DNA from: Sphingomonadales bacterium EhC05
Lineage (GTDB): Bacteria > Pseudomonadota > Alphaproteobacteria > Sphingomonadales > Sphingomonadaceae
Length of the DNA: 64,000 bases
Reading direction: 5' to 3'
Assembly: GCA_001650955.1 (NCBI GenBank)
Contig: LXYP01000022.1
Span: 62,001 to 126,000 of the forward strand
Below, in pieces: positions 38,923-47,989 of this stretch (positions are counted from its first letter, which is position 1; every line of letters begins with the position of its first letter). The translations under genes were made by a program, and so were the position numbers. Below the pieces are notes generated by a model that had not been told where the DNA came from, did not search any database, and saw only the letters and a program-made list of their open reading frames with translations.

Positions 38923-40200
38923 TTAGCTTTTCCGTTGCAAACGGGCGATGAAAAAGCCGTCGACATGGCCCTTGTCCGCCAGCACTGTCGGCAAGGTCCG
39001 GACACAGCCTGCTTCGGTCGGGACAATCGCCGCGGGCAGTTCATCTGCGGTCACCGGGTCAATCTGGAAATTGGGGTGGCGTTCGAGGAATCCATCAATC
39101 TGGTCCTCGCCTTCTTCCGGTTCGAGCGAACAGACCGCATAGACAATCATGCCATCGGGCTTGACCCAATTAACCAGCCGGTCGAGCAGCGCGCTTTGCA
39201 CCTGGGCACGATCGGCAATGTCAGACGCGCCAATACAATGCAGCACATCGGGATGGCGACGGTAGATGCCAGTGGCACTGCACGGCGCGTCGAGCAGGAT
39301 CGCATCCGCCGGACTGTCCGGCTGCCATTGCATCAGATCGGCAATCACCACTTCGGCGTCCAATTTGGTCCGGCCGAGATTGGCGCTAAACCGCTCCATC
39401 CGTTTTTCATTATTGTCGACCGAGACCAGCTTCCAGCCGTTACTGGCGAGCTGCATCGTCTTGCCGCCGGGAGCCGCGCAAAGATCGAGCACCGTCTTGC
39501 CATCACCCGCGCCGAGCAGGCGCGCCGGAATCGAGGCGGCGAGATCCTGCACCCAGAAGGCGCCTTCGTCAAAGCCGGGCAGCTCGGTTACTGGAGGCGT
39601 TGGAGGCATGCGAAGATGTTTTTCAGCGAGCGGCTCGCCCGCCAAATCTCCAACATTGTTGGATTTGAAACTGAGGTCGAGCGGCGCGTGCTGGGACCAG
39701 GCCTGACTGGCTGCCGCAGCCACCTGCTCGCCCCAATTATGGACCCAGCGATCATGGGTTTCTCCCGGAATTTCAGGATATTCCGGCAGTTTCAACGCGC
39801 CTGATTCAATCCCCCGCATCACCGTCGAAAACACGCCATGAACCAGCCGCCGCGGCCCGCCATGGACGAGCGGCAGGGCGGTGGAAATCGCGGCATGTTG
39901 CGGCGTGTCCAGAATCAGCACCTGGACCAGAGCAATCCGCAAAGCCATCCGCGGCTTGGCATCATCGGCCAGCCGATTGCGGGTCGCACTGTCGATCATC
40001 CCATCGAGCCCGCTCATCCAGCGCAGGACATTGGCGGCGATATTATGAGCCAGCGATTTATCCGACGGATTGACAAGCTTTGCGGTCGCCCCAGGCATTG
40101 CCTGATCGAGCGTTTCCTTGCGACGACAGACGGAGTCGAGCAGCCGAAAAGCCGACTGACGGGCCGCGAGGCCGGGAATTTTATTATTCGGTTGGTTCAT
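38923..40200 (-). CDS. rsmB: 16S rRNA m5C967 methyltransferase
   Basis: S-adenosylmethionine-dependent rRNA cytosine-5 methylation. From the ATG at 40200 the product has 425 residues: an N-terminal NusB-like RNA-binding domain, then the Rossmann fold with DLCAAPGGKTMQLA, the DAPCSATG motif and the catalytic-Cys motif AVCSLEPEE. The frame is open for 61 codons further upstream but that part shows no family similarity. First gene of a four-gene minus-strand operon. Confidence 0.94.
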   Translation of the reverse strand: MNQPNNKIPGLAARQSAFRLLDSVCRRKETLDQAMPGATAKLVNPSDKSLAHNIAANVLRWMSGLDGMIDSATRNRLADDAKPRMALRIALVQVLILDTPQHAAISTALPLVHGGPRRLVHGVFSTVMRGIESGALKLPEYPEIPGETHDRWVHNWGEQVAAAASQAWSQHAPLDLSFKSNNVGDLAGEPLAEKHLRMPPTPPVTELPGFDEGAFWVQDLAASIPARLLGAGDGKTVLDLCAAPGGKTMQLASNGWKLVSVDNNEKRMERFSANLGRTKLDAEVVIADLMQWQPDSPADAILLDAPCSATGIYRRHPDVLHCIGASDIADRAQVQSALLDRLVNWVKPDGMIVYAVCSLEPEEGEDQIDGFLERHPNFQIDPVTADELPAAIVPTEAGCVRTLPTVLADKGHVDGFFIARLQRKS

Positions 40201-40450
40201 ATTTTCGTTCCGCAATGGCTGGCCCGACAACGCCCGGACAGGTGCAAACCAAATGGTTCGCGCTGACGCACCGCATAGACGCTCTCGCGTTTCGATCAAG
40301 CCTTTGGATGGGGTATCGCACTGCGGTGCAAATGCCGACGACAGCCAATCATCTTTCTGCGAGCTGAATTTCCGTTTCGACATTCCAGAGAAGAGAAGCT
40401 GGCTTTAGATATTGTGGTTACTGCGGCCTGCTCATAATATCTGACCTCAA
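40201..40450. other. Divergent promoter region rsmB / alkD-like
   Basis: About 250 bases without a supportable gene. It should hold the promoter of the rsmB-purH operon and of the AlkD-type gene; no clear operator was seen. Confidence 0.4.
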
Positions 40451-41170
40451 ATGGAACGAAACTCAGAAAGTATTCTTGCCGAGTTACGAAATTTGGCGAC
40501 CAAAAACGCCAAGGAAGTTGCTAAACGAAGGTTAGTACCGGTTGAATTTGTGATGGGCACATCGACTGGCGCTACTCGCAAATTAGCGAAATCCATTGGC
40601 CCGGATGAAATTTTGGCCGAGGCTCTTTGGACATCGCCATATTACGAAGCCAGAATATTGGCGATTTTGATCTTTCCCCTCTCACAGATTTCGACATCTC
40701 AATTGGAGCGCTGGCTGGATGGTATCAATGATTGGAGTATCTGCGACCTATTTGTAAAAACCTTAGCTCTAAGATCACCGCATATTTCTATGCACTTTCA
40801 ACATTGGACGAAAAGCGACAATCTTTATCGGAAGAGAGCAGGTTTGGCCTTGATCGCAAACCATTGCATGCGATCTCATAAGCTCAGCGACGATTTGATT
40901 GCCAAAATAGAAATTGTGCTACGATATTCAGCCAGGGACAATCGCAAGCATGTCAGACAAGCGTGCTGCTGGGCCCTGCGGGAGTTTGGCAAAATCGACG
41001 ATGCAATGCGGGAGAAAGCCATTGAATTGGCGACCGATTTACTAGAAAATAACGATTGCGATTCAAAATGGGTTGCAAGATGCGCGATCAAAGAACTCGA
41101 AACGCTGATTAAAACACCCGAACGACGTCGGCTAATCTCAAGAAAGTCAAAAACAGCCAGATTAGGATAA
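40451..41170 (+). CDS. AlkD-type DNA alkylation repair protein (HEAT-like)
   Basis: Probable DNA glycosylase for cationic alkylated bases. The 239 residues form HEAT-like helical repeats. Residues matching the AlkD active site are present: Trp95 and Asp99 in NDWSICD, an Arg in YRKRAG (127-129) and Trp174 in CCWALREFGK. The N-terminal TRKLAKSIG and LWTSPYYEAR segments are typical. The gene is visibly less GC-rich than its neighbours, which suggests horizontal gain. It stands alone before ahpC. Confidence 0.85.
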   Translation: MERNSESILAELRNLATKNAKEVAKRRLVPVEFVMGTSTGATRKLAKSIGPDEILAEALWTSPYYEARILAILIFPLSQISTSQLERWLDGINDWSICDLFVKTLALRSPHISMHFQHWTKSDNLYRKRAGLALIANHCMRSHKLSDDLIAKIEIVLRYSARDNRKHVRQACCWALREFGKIDDAMREKAIELATDLLENNDCDSKWVARCAIKELETLIKTPERRRLISRKSKTARLG

Positions 41171-41533
41171 TAGCTCAGCATTACTTTTGTAATCGCACCA
41201 TTGGAATCACTGAAAGCATCAAATTATCTTGGATCATGGCCTGTCGCTTTTGCATATCGAGCTTGATCAATATCCTGAGACACGTGCCTATGTCATTGCC
41301 ACCCCAGAAAGGCGATGAGCAACAGATTGGCGCACCCAAGTGCGGTGATCGGAATCTTGATCTCCCTGATCGAAAGAGACGATCATTGTGATCGGCATAA
41401 TTATCCAAATCGCCCTGATTGGCTGTTGAATAATAATGCGCCGCAACATATCTCAAGCATCTCAAATAGAATGATAATTGCACGCCGATGTTGGCGTGCA
41501 ACAAAATTCAAATCGAAAATAAAGGGACTATCA
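41171..41533. other. Intergenic region upstream of ahpC
   Basis: These 363 bases contain no convincing gene. They hold the ahpC promoter and a perfect inverted repeat (41478-41501). I could not identify a full OxyR site by eye. Confidence 0.5.
41478..41501. promoter_or_regulatory. Perfect inverted repeat before ahpC
   Basis: TTGCACGCC at 41478-41486 and GGCGTGCAA at 41493-41501 form a nine-base inverted repeat with a six-base spacer, 32 bases before the ahpC start. It could be an operator or a hairpin in the 5' leader. Confidence 0.5.
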
Positions 41534-42097
41534 ATGGCTACCATTAACAGTAAAATATTGCCTTTCTCAACTGAAGCTTTTTACCGCGGTGAATTCGTCA
41601 ACGTGACGCAAGAACATGTCGAAGGTAAATGGGGCGTATTTTTCTTCTATCCTGCTGACTTTACCTTTGTCTGTCCTACGGAACTGGAAGACTTGGCCAA
41701 TCAATATGATGGGCTGCAGGCGATGGGCGTTGAAGTCTATTCTGTTTCAACCGACACGCATTTCAGCCACAAAGCATGGCATGGTAGCTCCGATGCAATC
41801 GGCAAGATCAACTTTTACATGTTGGGCGACCAGAACCACGCGATCAGCAACAATTTTGGTGTCCTGCGTGAAGGCCAAGGCCTCTCCGATCGCGCGACAT
41901 TCGTTGTCGATCCCGATGGTGTCATTCAAATCATGGAAATCACCTGCGAAGGCGTTGGCCGCAATGCAGCAGAACTGGTCCGCAAGATCAAGGCAGCACA
42001 ATATGTCCGCGCCAATCCAGGCGAAGTTTGCCCAGCCAAATGGGAAGAAGGCGAAACAACGCTTGCTCCTTCCATTGAACTAGTTGGCAAAATCTAA
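41534..42097 (+). CDS. ahpC: Alkyl hydroperoxide reductase peroxiredoxin subunit
   Basis: Reduces hydrogen peroxide, organic peroxides and peroxynitrite in the cytosol. The 187 residues have the peroxidatic Cys47 in FVCPTE and the resolving Cys166 in EVCPAKW, a typical 2-Cys peroxiredoxin with exact AhpC length. AAAGGG precedes the ATG by about seven bases. AhpF follows after a strong hairpin. Confidence 0.97.
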   Translation: MATINSKILPFSTEAFYRGEFVNVTQEHVEGKWGVFFFYPADFTFVCPTELEDLANQYDGLQAMGVEVYSVSTDTHFSHKAWHGSSDAIGKINFYMLGDQNHAISNNFGVLREGQGLSDRATFVVDPDGVIQIMEITCEGVGRNAAELVRKIKAAQYVRANPGEVCPAKWEEGETTLAPSIELVGKI

Positions 42098-42125
42098 ACC
42101 CAACCGACAACAATCGCAAAAACGA

Positions 42126-42149
42126 AGTGACCGGCATTAGCCGGTCACT
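42126..42149 (+). terminator. Hairpin between ahpC and ahpF, possible attenuator
   Basis: AGTGACCGGC at 42126-42135 and GCCGGTCACT at 42140-42149 form a perfect ten-base stem over an ATTA loop. There is no T run, so it may protect the ahpC message or reduce readthrough into ahpF rather than stop it fully. Confidence 0.6.
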
Positions 42150-42216
42150 CTACCTCTGGCTTGGAACCCTCTGCAGCCAGGCCTCAGTGCTGCCCTATCT
42201 AGACAAGAGACATATC

Positions 42217-43782
42217 ATGCCCGTCATCGACCAATCCACCGCCGATCAGCTGAAAACCTATCTCGCCAATCTGCGCCGCCCGATCCGCCTGATCGCGACG
42301 CTGGACGACAGCGTCAAATCCGCCGAGATGAAAGAATTGGTCGAAACCATTGCGCCGCTGTCTGAGCTGGTCACGGTCGACTTGACGGGGTCCGCGTCGC
42401 GCGCGCCCTCTTTCCTCATTTCCGCAGACGATGGCCAATCGGAAGTCGAATTTGCCGGACTGCCGCTGGGCCATGAATTTTCGTCCCTCATCCTCGCTCT
42501 GCTGCATGTCGGCGGACATCCGCCAAAAGAAGACGCAGAGTTGCTGGAGAGTGTGGCAACGCTCGAAGGCACATATCATTTCGAGACATTTTTCTCGCTC
42601 TCTTGCCAAAATTGCCCCGACGTCATTCAGGCGCTCAATATCATGGCGGCACGCAATCCCAATGTCAGCCATGTCGCGATTGATGGTGCGCTGTTCCAGG
42701 ACGAGGTCGAAAAGCGCAAAATCATGGCGGTGCCGACCGTCTTCCTCAACGGCGAACCATTTGGTTCGGGCCGGATGAACCTGTCCGAGATCATGGCCAG
42801 GGTCGACACCGGCAGCGCCGACAAGGCGGCCAAGAAATTGTCTGCCCAAGCGCCTTATGATGTGCTGGTGGTCGGCGGCGGCCCCGCTGGCGCGGCGGCG
42901 GCTATCTATACCGCGCGCAAGGGCATCCGAACCGCCATCATTGCCGAGCAATTTGGCGGCCAGTTGATGGACACGATGGGCATCGAGAATTTCATTTCCG
43001 TGCCTTATACCGAAGGCCCCAAGCTGACCGCGGAACTCGAGCGCCATGTCCAGGAATATGATCTGGACGTATTCAGCCAGCAGCGCATATCCGAACTGGT
43101 TCGTCCGTCCGAAAAAGGCGCTTTATTTGCTCTCACCACGGAGAGCGGTGGGTCTCTAAAAGCTAAGGCGGTGATCTTGGCAACTGGCGCGCGGTGGAAA
43201 ACCATCGGGGTGCCGGGCGAAGCCGAATATCGCAACAAGGGCGTCGCTTATTGCCCGCATTGCGATGGGCCCTTGTACAAGGGCAAACGGATTGCCGTGA
43301 TTGGCGGCGGCAATTCCGGGGTTGAGGCCGCGATCGATCTTGCCGGCATAGTCAGCCACGTCACCTTGATCGAATATGACAATCAGCTGCGTGCCGATGC
43401 CGTGCTGCAGAAAAAAATGCATAGCCTGCCCAATGTCACCGCCATCGTCTCGGCACAGACCACAGAGATTCTGGGTGATGAAGAGAAGGTCAACGGCCTG
43501 CGTTACAAGGATCGGGAAAGCCAGGACGAACATGACGTCGAGCTGGAAGGCGCATTCGTGCAAATCGGTCTGGTGCCCAATAGCGAATGGCTCGGCGATG
43601 TCGTCGCAAAATCAGCTTATGGTGAGATTGAAATCGACCATCGCTGTGAAACCTCGGTGCCTGGGATTTTCGCCGCAGGCGACGTGACCACCGTGCCTTA
43701 CAAGCAAATCGTCATCTCGATGGGCGAAGGTTCCAAGGCGGCTTTGTCCGCTTTTGATTATCTCATCCGCGCGGATGGCTGA
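42217..43782 (+). CDS. ahpF: Alkyl hydroperoxide reductase flavoprotein subunit
   Basis: Passes electrons from NADH to AhpC. The 521 residues have the N-terminal double-thioredoxin domain with Cys130-Cys133 (CQNC), the FAD motif [10 protein letters not shown], the NAD-binding [10 protein letters not shown] and the catalytic disulfide Cys346-Cys349 (CPHC). The start at 42217 gives the usual N-terminus; the upstream in-frame ATG at 42127 lies inside the hairpin. Second gene of ahpCF. Confidence 0.96.
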   Translation: MPVIDQSTADQLKTYLANLRRPIRLIATLDDSVKSAEMKELVETIAPLSELVTVDLTGSASRAPSFLISADDGQSEVEFAGLPLGHEFSSLILALLHVGGHPPKEDAELLESVATLEGTYHFETFFSLSCQNCPDVIQALNIMAARNPNVSHVAIDGALFQDEVEKRKIMAVPTVFLNGEPFGSGRMNLSEIMARVDTGSADKAAKKLSAQAPYDVLVVGGGPAGAAAAIYTARKGIRTAIIAEQFGGQLMDTMGIENFISVPYTEGPKLTAELERHVQEYDLDVFSQQRISELVRPSEKGALFALTTESGGSLKAKAVILATGARWKTIGVPGEAEYRNKGVAYCPHCDGPLYKGKRIAVIGGGNSGVEAAIDLAGIVSHVTLIEYDNQLRADAVLQKKMHSLPNVTAIVSAQTTEILGDEEKVNGLRYKDRESQDEHDVELEGAFVQIGLVPNSEWLGDVVAKSAYGEIEIDHRCETSVPGIFAAGDVTTVPYKQIVISMGEGSKAALSAFDYLIRADG

Positions 43783-43804
43783 TCGCTGATCTGATCGGCC
43801 GCGT

Positions 43805-44701
43805 CTATCGGGTGGGGTCGAGCGCGCTGGGTTTGCGCAGGCGGCCCATATCGCCAATTTCATCCGACCGTGTCGACCAGTTGTCAGAGCCGCTATCGCC
43901 GGCCATGTCCTGCAACCGGGCGATCCGTTCACCCGTATCCGGGTGGGTCGAGAACATCTGGCGGACGCCAGCGGGCACGATATAGAGCTGCGCCGCGGCC
44001 GGATTGCGCTCCGCCACCGGATTGGGAATGCGTTCGGCCTGACCAGAAATTTTTTCCAGAGCTGACGCGAGAGACAAAGGTTTTCCGCTAATCTCGGCGG
44101 CCGCAGCATCGGCACCAAATTCGCGGGTCCGGCTGATCGCCATCTGGACGATCATCGCGGCAAAGGGCGCGATCAAGACCGCCATGATCCCGGCGATACC
44201 GCGATTGCTACGGAAGAACATGCCGAAATTGGCGAGCATCGACACCGCACCGGCAATGGTCGCGACCATCGTCATGATCAAAGTATCACGGTTTTTCACA
44301 TGGCCGAGTTCATGCGCCATCACCCCTTCGATCTCGTCATAGCTCAGCATGTTCAGCAAACCGCTGGTCGCCGCGACTGCCGAATTTTCGGGATCGCGTC
44401 CGGTGGCGAAAGCATTGGGCTGGGCCTGATCGACAATATAGACTTTCGGCATCGGCAATTGCGCGCGCTGGGCGAGATTCTTGACCATATTGTAAAATTC
44501 GGGATGGCTGGACCCATCGACTTCCACTGCATTGTGCATCTTCAGGACGATTTTATCGGCATTCCAGTAAGTGAACAGATTCATCCCCGCCGCCACAACC
44601 AGCGCCAATATCGCACCACGTGGCCCGCCGAGTGAAAATCCCATGACCATGAACAAGGCAGTCAGCGCCGCCAGCAACATGGTTGTTTTCATAAAATTCA
44701 T
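43805..44701 (-). CDS. htpX: Zinc metalloprotease HtpX homologue
   Basis: Inner-membrane M48 protease that degrades misfolded membrane proteins. From the ATG at 44701 it has 298 residues: two N-terminal membrane segments, the zinc motif HELGH (His130, Glu131, His134), two further membrane segments and the third ligand region in [15 protein letters not shown] second ATG three codons in is possible. It converges on ahpF with a 22-base gap. Confidence 0.94.
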   Translation of the reverse strand: MNFMKTTMLLAALTALFMVMGFSLGGPRGAILALVVAAGMNLFTYWNADKIVLKMHNAVEVDGSSHPEFYNMVKNLAQRAQLPMPKVYIVDQAQPNAFATGRDPENSAVAATSGLLNMLSYDEIEGVMAHELGHVKNRDTLIMTMVATIAGAVSMLANFGMFFRSNRGIAGIMAVLIAPFAAMIVQMAISRTREFGADAAAAEISGKPLSLASALEKISGQAERIPNPVAERNPAAAQLYIVPAGVRQMFSTHPDTGERIARLQDMAGDSGSDNWSTRSDEIGDMGRLRKPSALDPTR

Positions 44702-44785
44702 TGGCTCTACTCGCTTGATTATCGTCCTATTTCCTTCAATATAGGGGCTGAGGCAGGGTTTTTCAATTTGATGGGAATGCAAAAG

Positions 44786-44968
44786 ATGACCGGAACGAAT
44801 AGAAAAGCAGGCGAACGCCCGGCCCATGTCAAGCCACCCGCCCATCTCTCCAAAAGCCCGCCCGTGCCCGATCCAGATCCGCTCACCCCGAGCGAAGATA
44901 TCGCAAAGACCAAAGGTCCGACCCGTTATGGCGACTGGGTCCACAAAGGCATTGCCGTTGATTTTTAA
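44786..44968 (+). CDS. Succinate dehydrogenase assembly factor 4 (DUF1674)
   Basis: Small chaperone-like protein that supports flavinylated SdhA. The 60 residues are Pro-rich and disordered at first and end in the hallmark [17 protein letters not shown]. The start at 44786 is chosen from the length; in-frame ATGs at 44768, 44771 and 44777 are also possible. It is a single small gene between htpX (divergent) and the cytochrome pair; no sdh genes are in the window. Confidence 0.88.
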   Translation: MTGTNRKAGERPAHVKPPAHLSKSPPVPDPDPLTPSEDIAKTKGPTRYGDWVHKGIAVDF

Positions 44969-45083
44969 TGCCCGCAGCATCCATTATCTCACAAGAATGC
45001 GTGACAAATGACCTCAAGCTGGATTAGCTTGCGACTCCCTCAATCTTTTGGTCTGAGATTCACCGAGAAAAATGGAGATATTG

Positions 45084-45590
45084 ATGAAAAAACGCGGCGT
45101 AAAAATATTATGTTCGGCGCTTGCCGGACTGACGATGCTGACGGCTTGCGGCCAGAATGGTGAAAATGCTGCCGACGAAGCTGTGACCGCCGCGGTGGAC
45201 CCTGCCATTGCGGAAGTGATTGAGGCCCGCCAGAAGGCGCTCAAGGATGTCGGCGGCGCATTTAAGGCTATCAGTGATCAGTTCAAAGCGGATAGCCCGG
45301 ACATCGAAAAAATCCAGTTGGCCGCCGCCAGTGTTCCGACATTGACCGAAGGCATGGCCGAATGGTTCCCTGACGGAAGCGGTCCGGAAGCCGGCATCGA
45401 AACCGACGCACTGCCTGCGATCTGGGAAAGCAAAGAGGATTTCCTCTCGAAAGTGTCCGATTTTCAGGGCGCCGCCGCCAATCTGAATAGCGTTGCACAA
45501 AGTGGCGACGTGGCAGCTATTGGCGCCGCCTTCAAAGAAACCGGCGGTACCTGCAAAGCCTGTCATGATAAATATCGCCTGGACGACTAG
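45084..45590 (+). CDS. Class II cytochrome c (cytochrome c-prime-like) lipoprotein
   Basis: Periplasmic four-helix haem protein. The 168 residues from the ATG at 45084 (GGAG nine bases upstream) begin with a lipoprotein signal ending LTAC, followed by a helical domain with the haem site CKACHDKYR at the very C-terminus, as in cytochromes c-prime and c-556. The lipobox suggests anchoring to a membrane. The next gene, a b-type cytochrome, starts six bases after its stop and is probably its electron donor or acceptor. Confidence 0.88.
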   Translation: MKKRGVKILCSALAGLTMLTACGQNGENAADEAVTAAVDPAIAEVIEARQKALKDVGGAFKAISDQFKADSPDIEKIQLAAASVPTLTEGMAEWFPDGSGPEAGIETDALPAIWESKEDFLSKVSDFQGAAANLNSVAQSGDVAAIGAAFKETGGTCKACHDKYRLDD

Positions 45591-45596
45591 CCTGGG

Positions 45597-46271
45597 ATGA
45601 CGGGAGAAGCGCCCCCACGACTCATTTGGGACTGGACGGTCCGCCTGTTTCACTGGCTGATCGTCCTGATCATCCCGTTAATGTGGTGGACGGCGGAAGA
45701 GGGCCATATGGACTGGCACCGGCGGCTCGGCATGACCATGTTCGCGCTGATCCTGTTCCGGCTGATCTGGGGGCTGATCGGGACATGGACGGCGCGCTTC
45801 GGGCCGATGATCCGCAGGCTCGGCTCGCTTGGCGACTATATCCGCGATCTGCGAAGCGGCGCCCATATGCCCGCATTTGGCCATGGCCCGCTGGGCGTGC
45901 TGAGCGTATTTGCGCTCCTGCTGGGGATCAGCATTCAGGTGAGCACCGGTCTGTTTGCGGTGGACGTGGACGGGCTGGAGTCCGGACCACTGGCGGTATT
46001 GATATCGTTCGATCTCGGCCGCGAACTTGCTGAAATCCACGAATTGAACTTCAACATTCTGAGCGGATTGATCTTGCTCCACATCGCCGCGATCCTCTTC
46101 TACCGGTTCAGACTACGCGACCATTTGGTCAAACCGATGGTCACAGGTAAGCGCGCCGCCGTCGATTTTGGTTCGCAGGAATTGCCGGAAAACCGGATGC
46201 GTCTGGTTACCCTGCTGATCGCGGTCATCCTCACTGCAGCGAGCGTCTATGCGGTGCTAGAGGCGGGCTGA
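45597..46271 (+). CDS. Cytochrome b561 / b-type cytochrome
   Basis: Inner-membrane di-haem protein with four membrane helices in 224 residues. His residues in LFHWLIV, DWHRRLG and LLHIAAI are likely haem ligands, and the IWDWTVRLFHW start is the family mark. It follows the cytochrome c-prime gene by six bases, a common pair in proteobacteria in which the b cytochrome links the quinone pool to the c cytochrome. Confidence 0.9.
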   Translation: MTGEAPPRLIWDWTVRLFHWLIVLIIPLMWWTAEEGHMDWHRRLGMTMFALILFRLIWGLIGTWTARFGPMIRRLGSLGDYIRDLRSGAHMPAFGHGPLGVLSVFALLLGISIQVSTGLFAVDVDGLESGPLAVLISFDLGRELAEIHELNFNILSGLILLHIAAILFYRFRLRDHLVKPMVTGKRAAVDFGSQELPENRMRLVTLLIAVILTAASVYAVLEAG

Positions 46272-46290
46272 AAAACGTGCCAGAGATCGA

Positions 46291-47193
46291 ATGAAATATC
46301 TGATTGGGACAATAGCGGTCGTGGCTCTCGCCACGATAATCATCTACATATTCTGGATGCCGCTGCCCAACAGCCCTGCCCGCGATGCCATTGGCGAAGA
46401 AAAGATCGTCATGCTCGACGACAGAAAAATCGCTTATTATGTCAGCGGGCAAGGCGAGCCTGTCCTGCTGGCGGCCAGCGCCGGGCGTGAGGCCAGCGAC
46501 TTTAATGAGCTGGTCATCGCGCTGAACGAGGCCGGCTTTCAGACGCTGGCGGTTGAGGCGCCGGGGATCAAGGGTTCGGATATGATCGAGCAGCCCGTCG
46601 ACCTGATGTCTTTGGCCGATGATCTGAGCGCGGTTGTTGTGCGCGAACTGGGCAATGATAAATCGCTTTCGGTCATTGGCCATGCTTATGGCAACCGGCT
46701 GGTTCGCGCGTTCGCATATAAAAATGATGACCGGGTGAATGGAGTCATATTGATCGCATCCGGCGGGTCAAAAAATATTCCCGAAAAAGCCAATGCGGCG
46801 CTCAAGGCGATTTTCGACCCGCGCCGAACCGTCAGCCAGCGGCGCGATGATATTGACTATGCCTTTTTTGCAGAAGGCAATGATATCCCGGACCATTGGA
46901 TGATTGGCTGGCATATGCAGACTGCTATTCTGCAAGGCCAGGCCAAGGGTTCGGAAAGCTATGACATATGGGGCTCAGGCGGCACCAAAGCGATGCTGGT
47001 GCTGCAGGCCGCTGAAGATACCATAGCGCCACCGCAGGATGCCGGCATCCCGCTCGCACAACAATATCCAGACCGCGTCAAACTGGTGCTTGTTCCGCAG
47101 GCCGGCCATGCGTTGCTGCCGGAACAGCCGAAGGTGATTGCGGAAGAAGTCATTGGGTTTCTAAATCTCTTTCAACCCAGCCGGAACAATTAG
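46291..47193 (+). CDS. Alpha/beta hydrolase-fold protein without the nucleophile
   Basis: The product has 300 residues with an N-terminal membrane anchor (about 3-22) and the alpha/beta hydrolase core. At the nucleophile elbow the motif is GHAYG (130-134), so Ala132 replaces the usual Ser; the acid (AAEDTIAP) and His (QAGHALLP) are kept. It may be a pseudo-enzyme or use another mechanism. I recall related proteins with GHAFGN, so the change may be a subfamily trait. It follows the cytochrome pair by 19 bases. Its stop overlaps the stop of the convergent gene. Confidence 0.82.
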   Translation: MKYLIGTIAVVALATIIIYIFWMPLPNSPARDAIGEEKIVMLDDRKIAYYVSGQGEPVLLAASAGREASDFNELVIALNEAGFQTLAVEAPGIKGSDMIEQPVDLMSLADDLSAVVVRELGNDKSLSVIGHAYGNRLVRAFAYKNDDRVNGVILIASGGSKNIPEKANAALKAIFDPRRTVSQRRDDIDYAFFAEGNDIPDHWMIGWHMQTAILQGQAKGSESYDIWGSGGTKAMLVLQAAEDTIAPPQDAGIPLAQQYPDRVKLVLVPQAGHALLPEQPKVIAEEVIGFLNLFQPSRNN

Positions 47194-47897
47194 TCCGCAT
47201 CCAGATAACGCTCGACATCGACCGAGTGACGTGACGGCTTATTAGGGTCGATAAACACTTTCATTTTCGTGCCCTGCAGCTCAGCCGTGGGATCCACCCA
47301 GATCGATTCACTGCGGAACTGTTCCAGTTTTCCTGTGAACGGGTTCTTCCCCTGAGCGACCACGCAAAAAGGGTGCCTGCCGTTGACGGTGGTGCTGGTA
47401 TCCCGTTCTACAGAGTAGAAGTCGATTGATATCGGCGTGCCATTGGCGCGCAGCCATTTTTTGATCTGCGCTTTTCGGATAAACCAGAATAGCAGCCCGC
47501 CGCCGACCAGGGAGAATATCGAGCCGGTAAACCCGAGAATCGCGACGATTCCCCAGCGTCCCCAGAAATCGTCAATAATCGCGTCACCCGGATTGTCGGG
47601 TGCATAGAGCACTTGGACTTGCTCCCCTTTGGAATAGCCGGGTGGATTGGAACTATGGCGGTTGACGAATTCCTGGCTCACGCCGCCATCGTCAGAAAAG
47701 CGCACCACTGCTGCATAAGTATAGCTGGTGGTACCGTCATCGCGGCTTTCCCTGCGTATCATGTCGATGACTTCGCCTTGGGCGGTTTTTGCGGTGGCGA
47801 TGAAGTCATTCTGGCTGGAAAAAAGATAGGCGGTCCCGATCAGCATCGCCAGGCCGATTGCAAAAAATATCCCGCCGACCAGTTTGACGACCTTCAT
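47190..47897 (-). CDS. DUF3592 membrane protein
   Basis: The product has 235 residues with an N-terminal membrane helix (5-25), a beta-rich extracytoplasmic domain (TAQGEVIDM, GEQVQVLYAPDNPGDAIID, typical of DUF3592) and a second membrane helix (about 125-150), then a cytosolic beta domain. GGGGAGAG lies upstream of the ATG at 47897; an ATG five codons earlier is possible. The role is unknown. Its stop overlaps that of the hydrolase on the other strand by four bases. Confidence 0.8.
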   Translation of the reverse strand: MKVVKLVGGIFFAIGLAMLIGTAYLFSSQNDFIATAKTAQGEVIDMIRRESRDDGTTSYTYAAVVRFSDDGGVSQEFVNRHSSNPPGYSKGEQVQVLYAPDNPGDAIIDDFWGRWGIVAILGFTGSIFSLVGGGLLFWFIRKAQIKKWLRANGTPISIDFYSVERDTSTTVNGRHPFCVVAQGKNPFTGKLEQFRSESIWVDPTAELQGTKMKVFIDPNKPSRHSVDVERYLDAD

Positions 47898-47989
47898 ATG
47901 GCTCTCCCCCAATGCCGATAATATCCGTATCGGCGCTCAGTAACAGAAAATCATCACCGCGCGAAGAGAGGCAGTGTTCGAGGTCATGC

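Noticed and set aside
40201-40383. A 61-codon N-terminal extension of RsmB
   Set aside because: Not found in the family, Cys/Arg-rich by chance, and a normal start lies at 40200.
41181-41504. A 107-codon minus-strand frame upstream of ahpC
   Set aside because: No Shine-Dalgarno sequence, no family similarity, and it covers the ahpC promoter.
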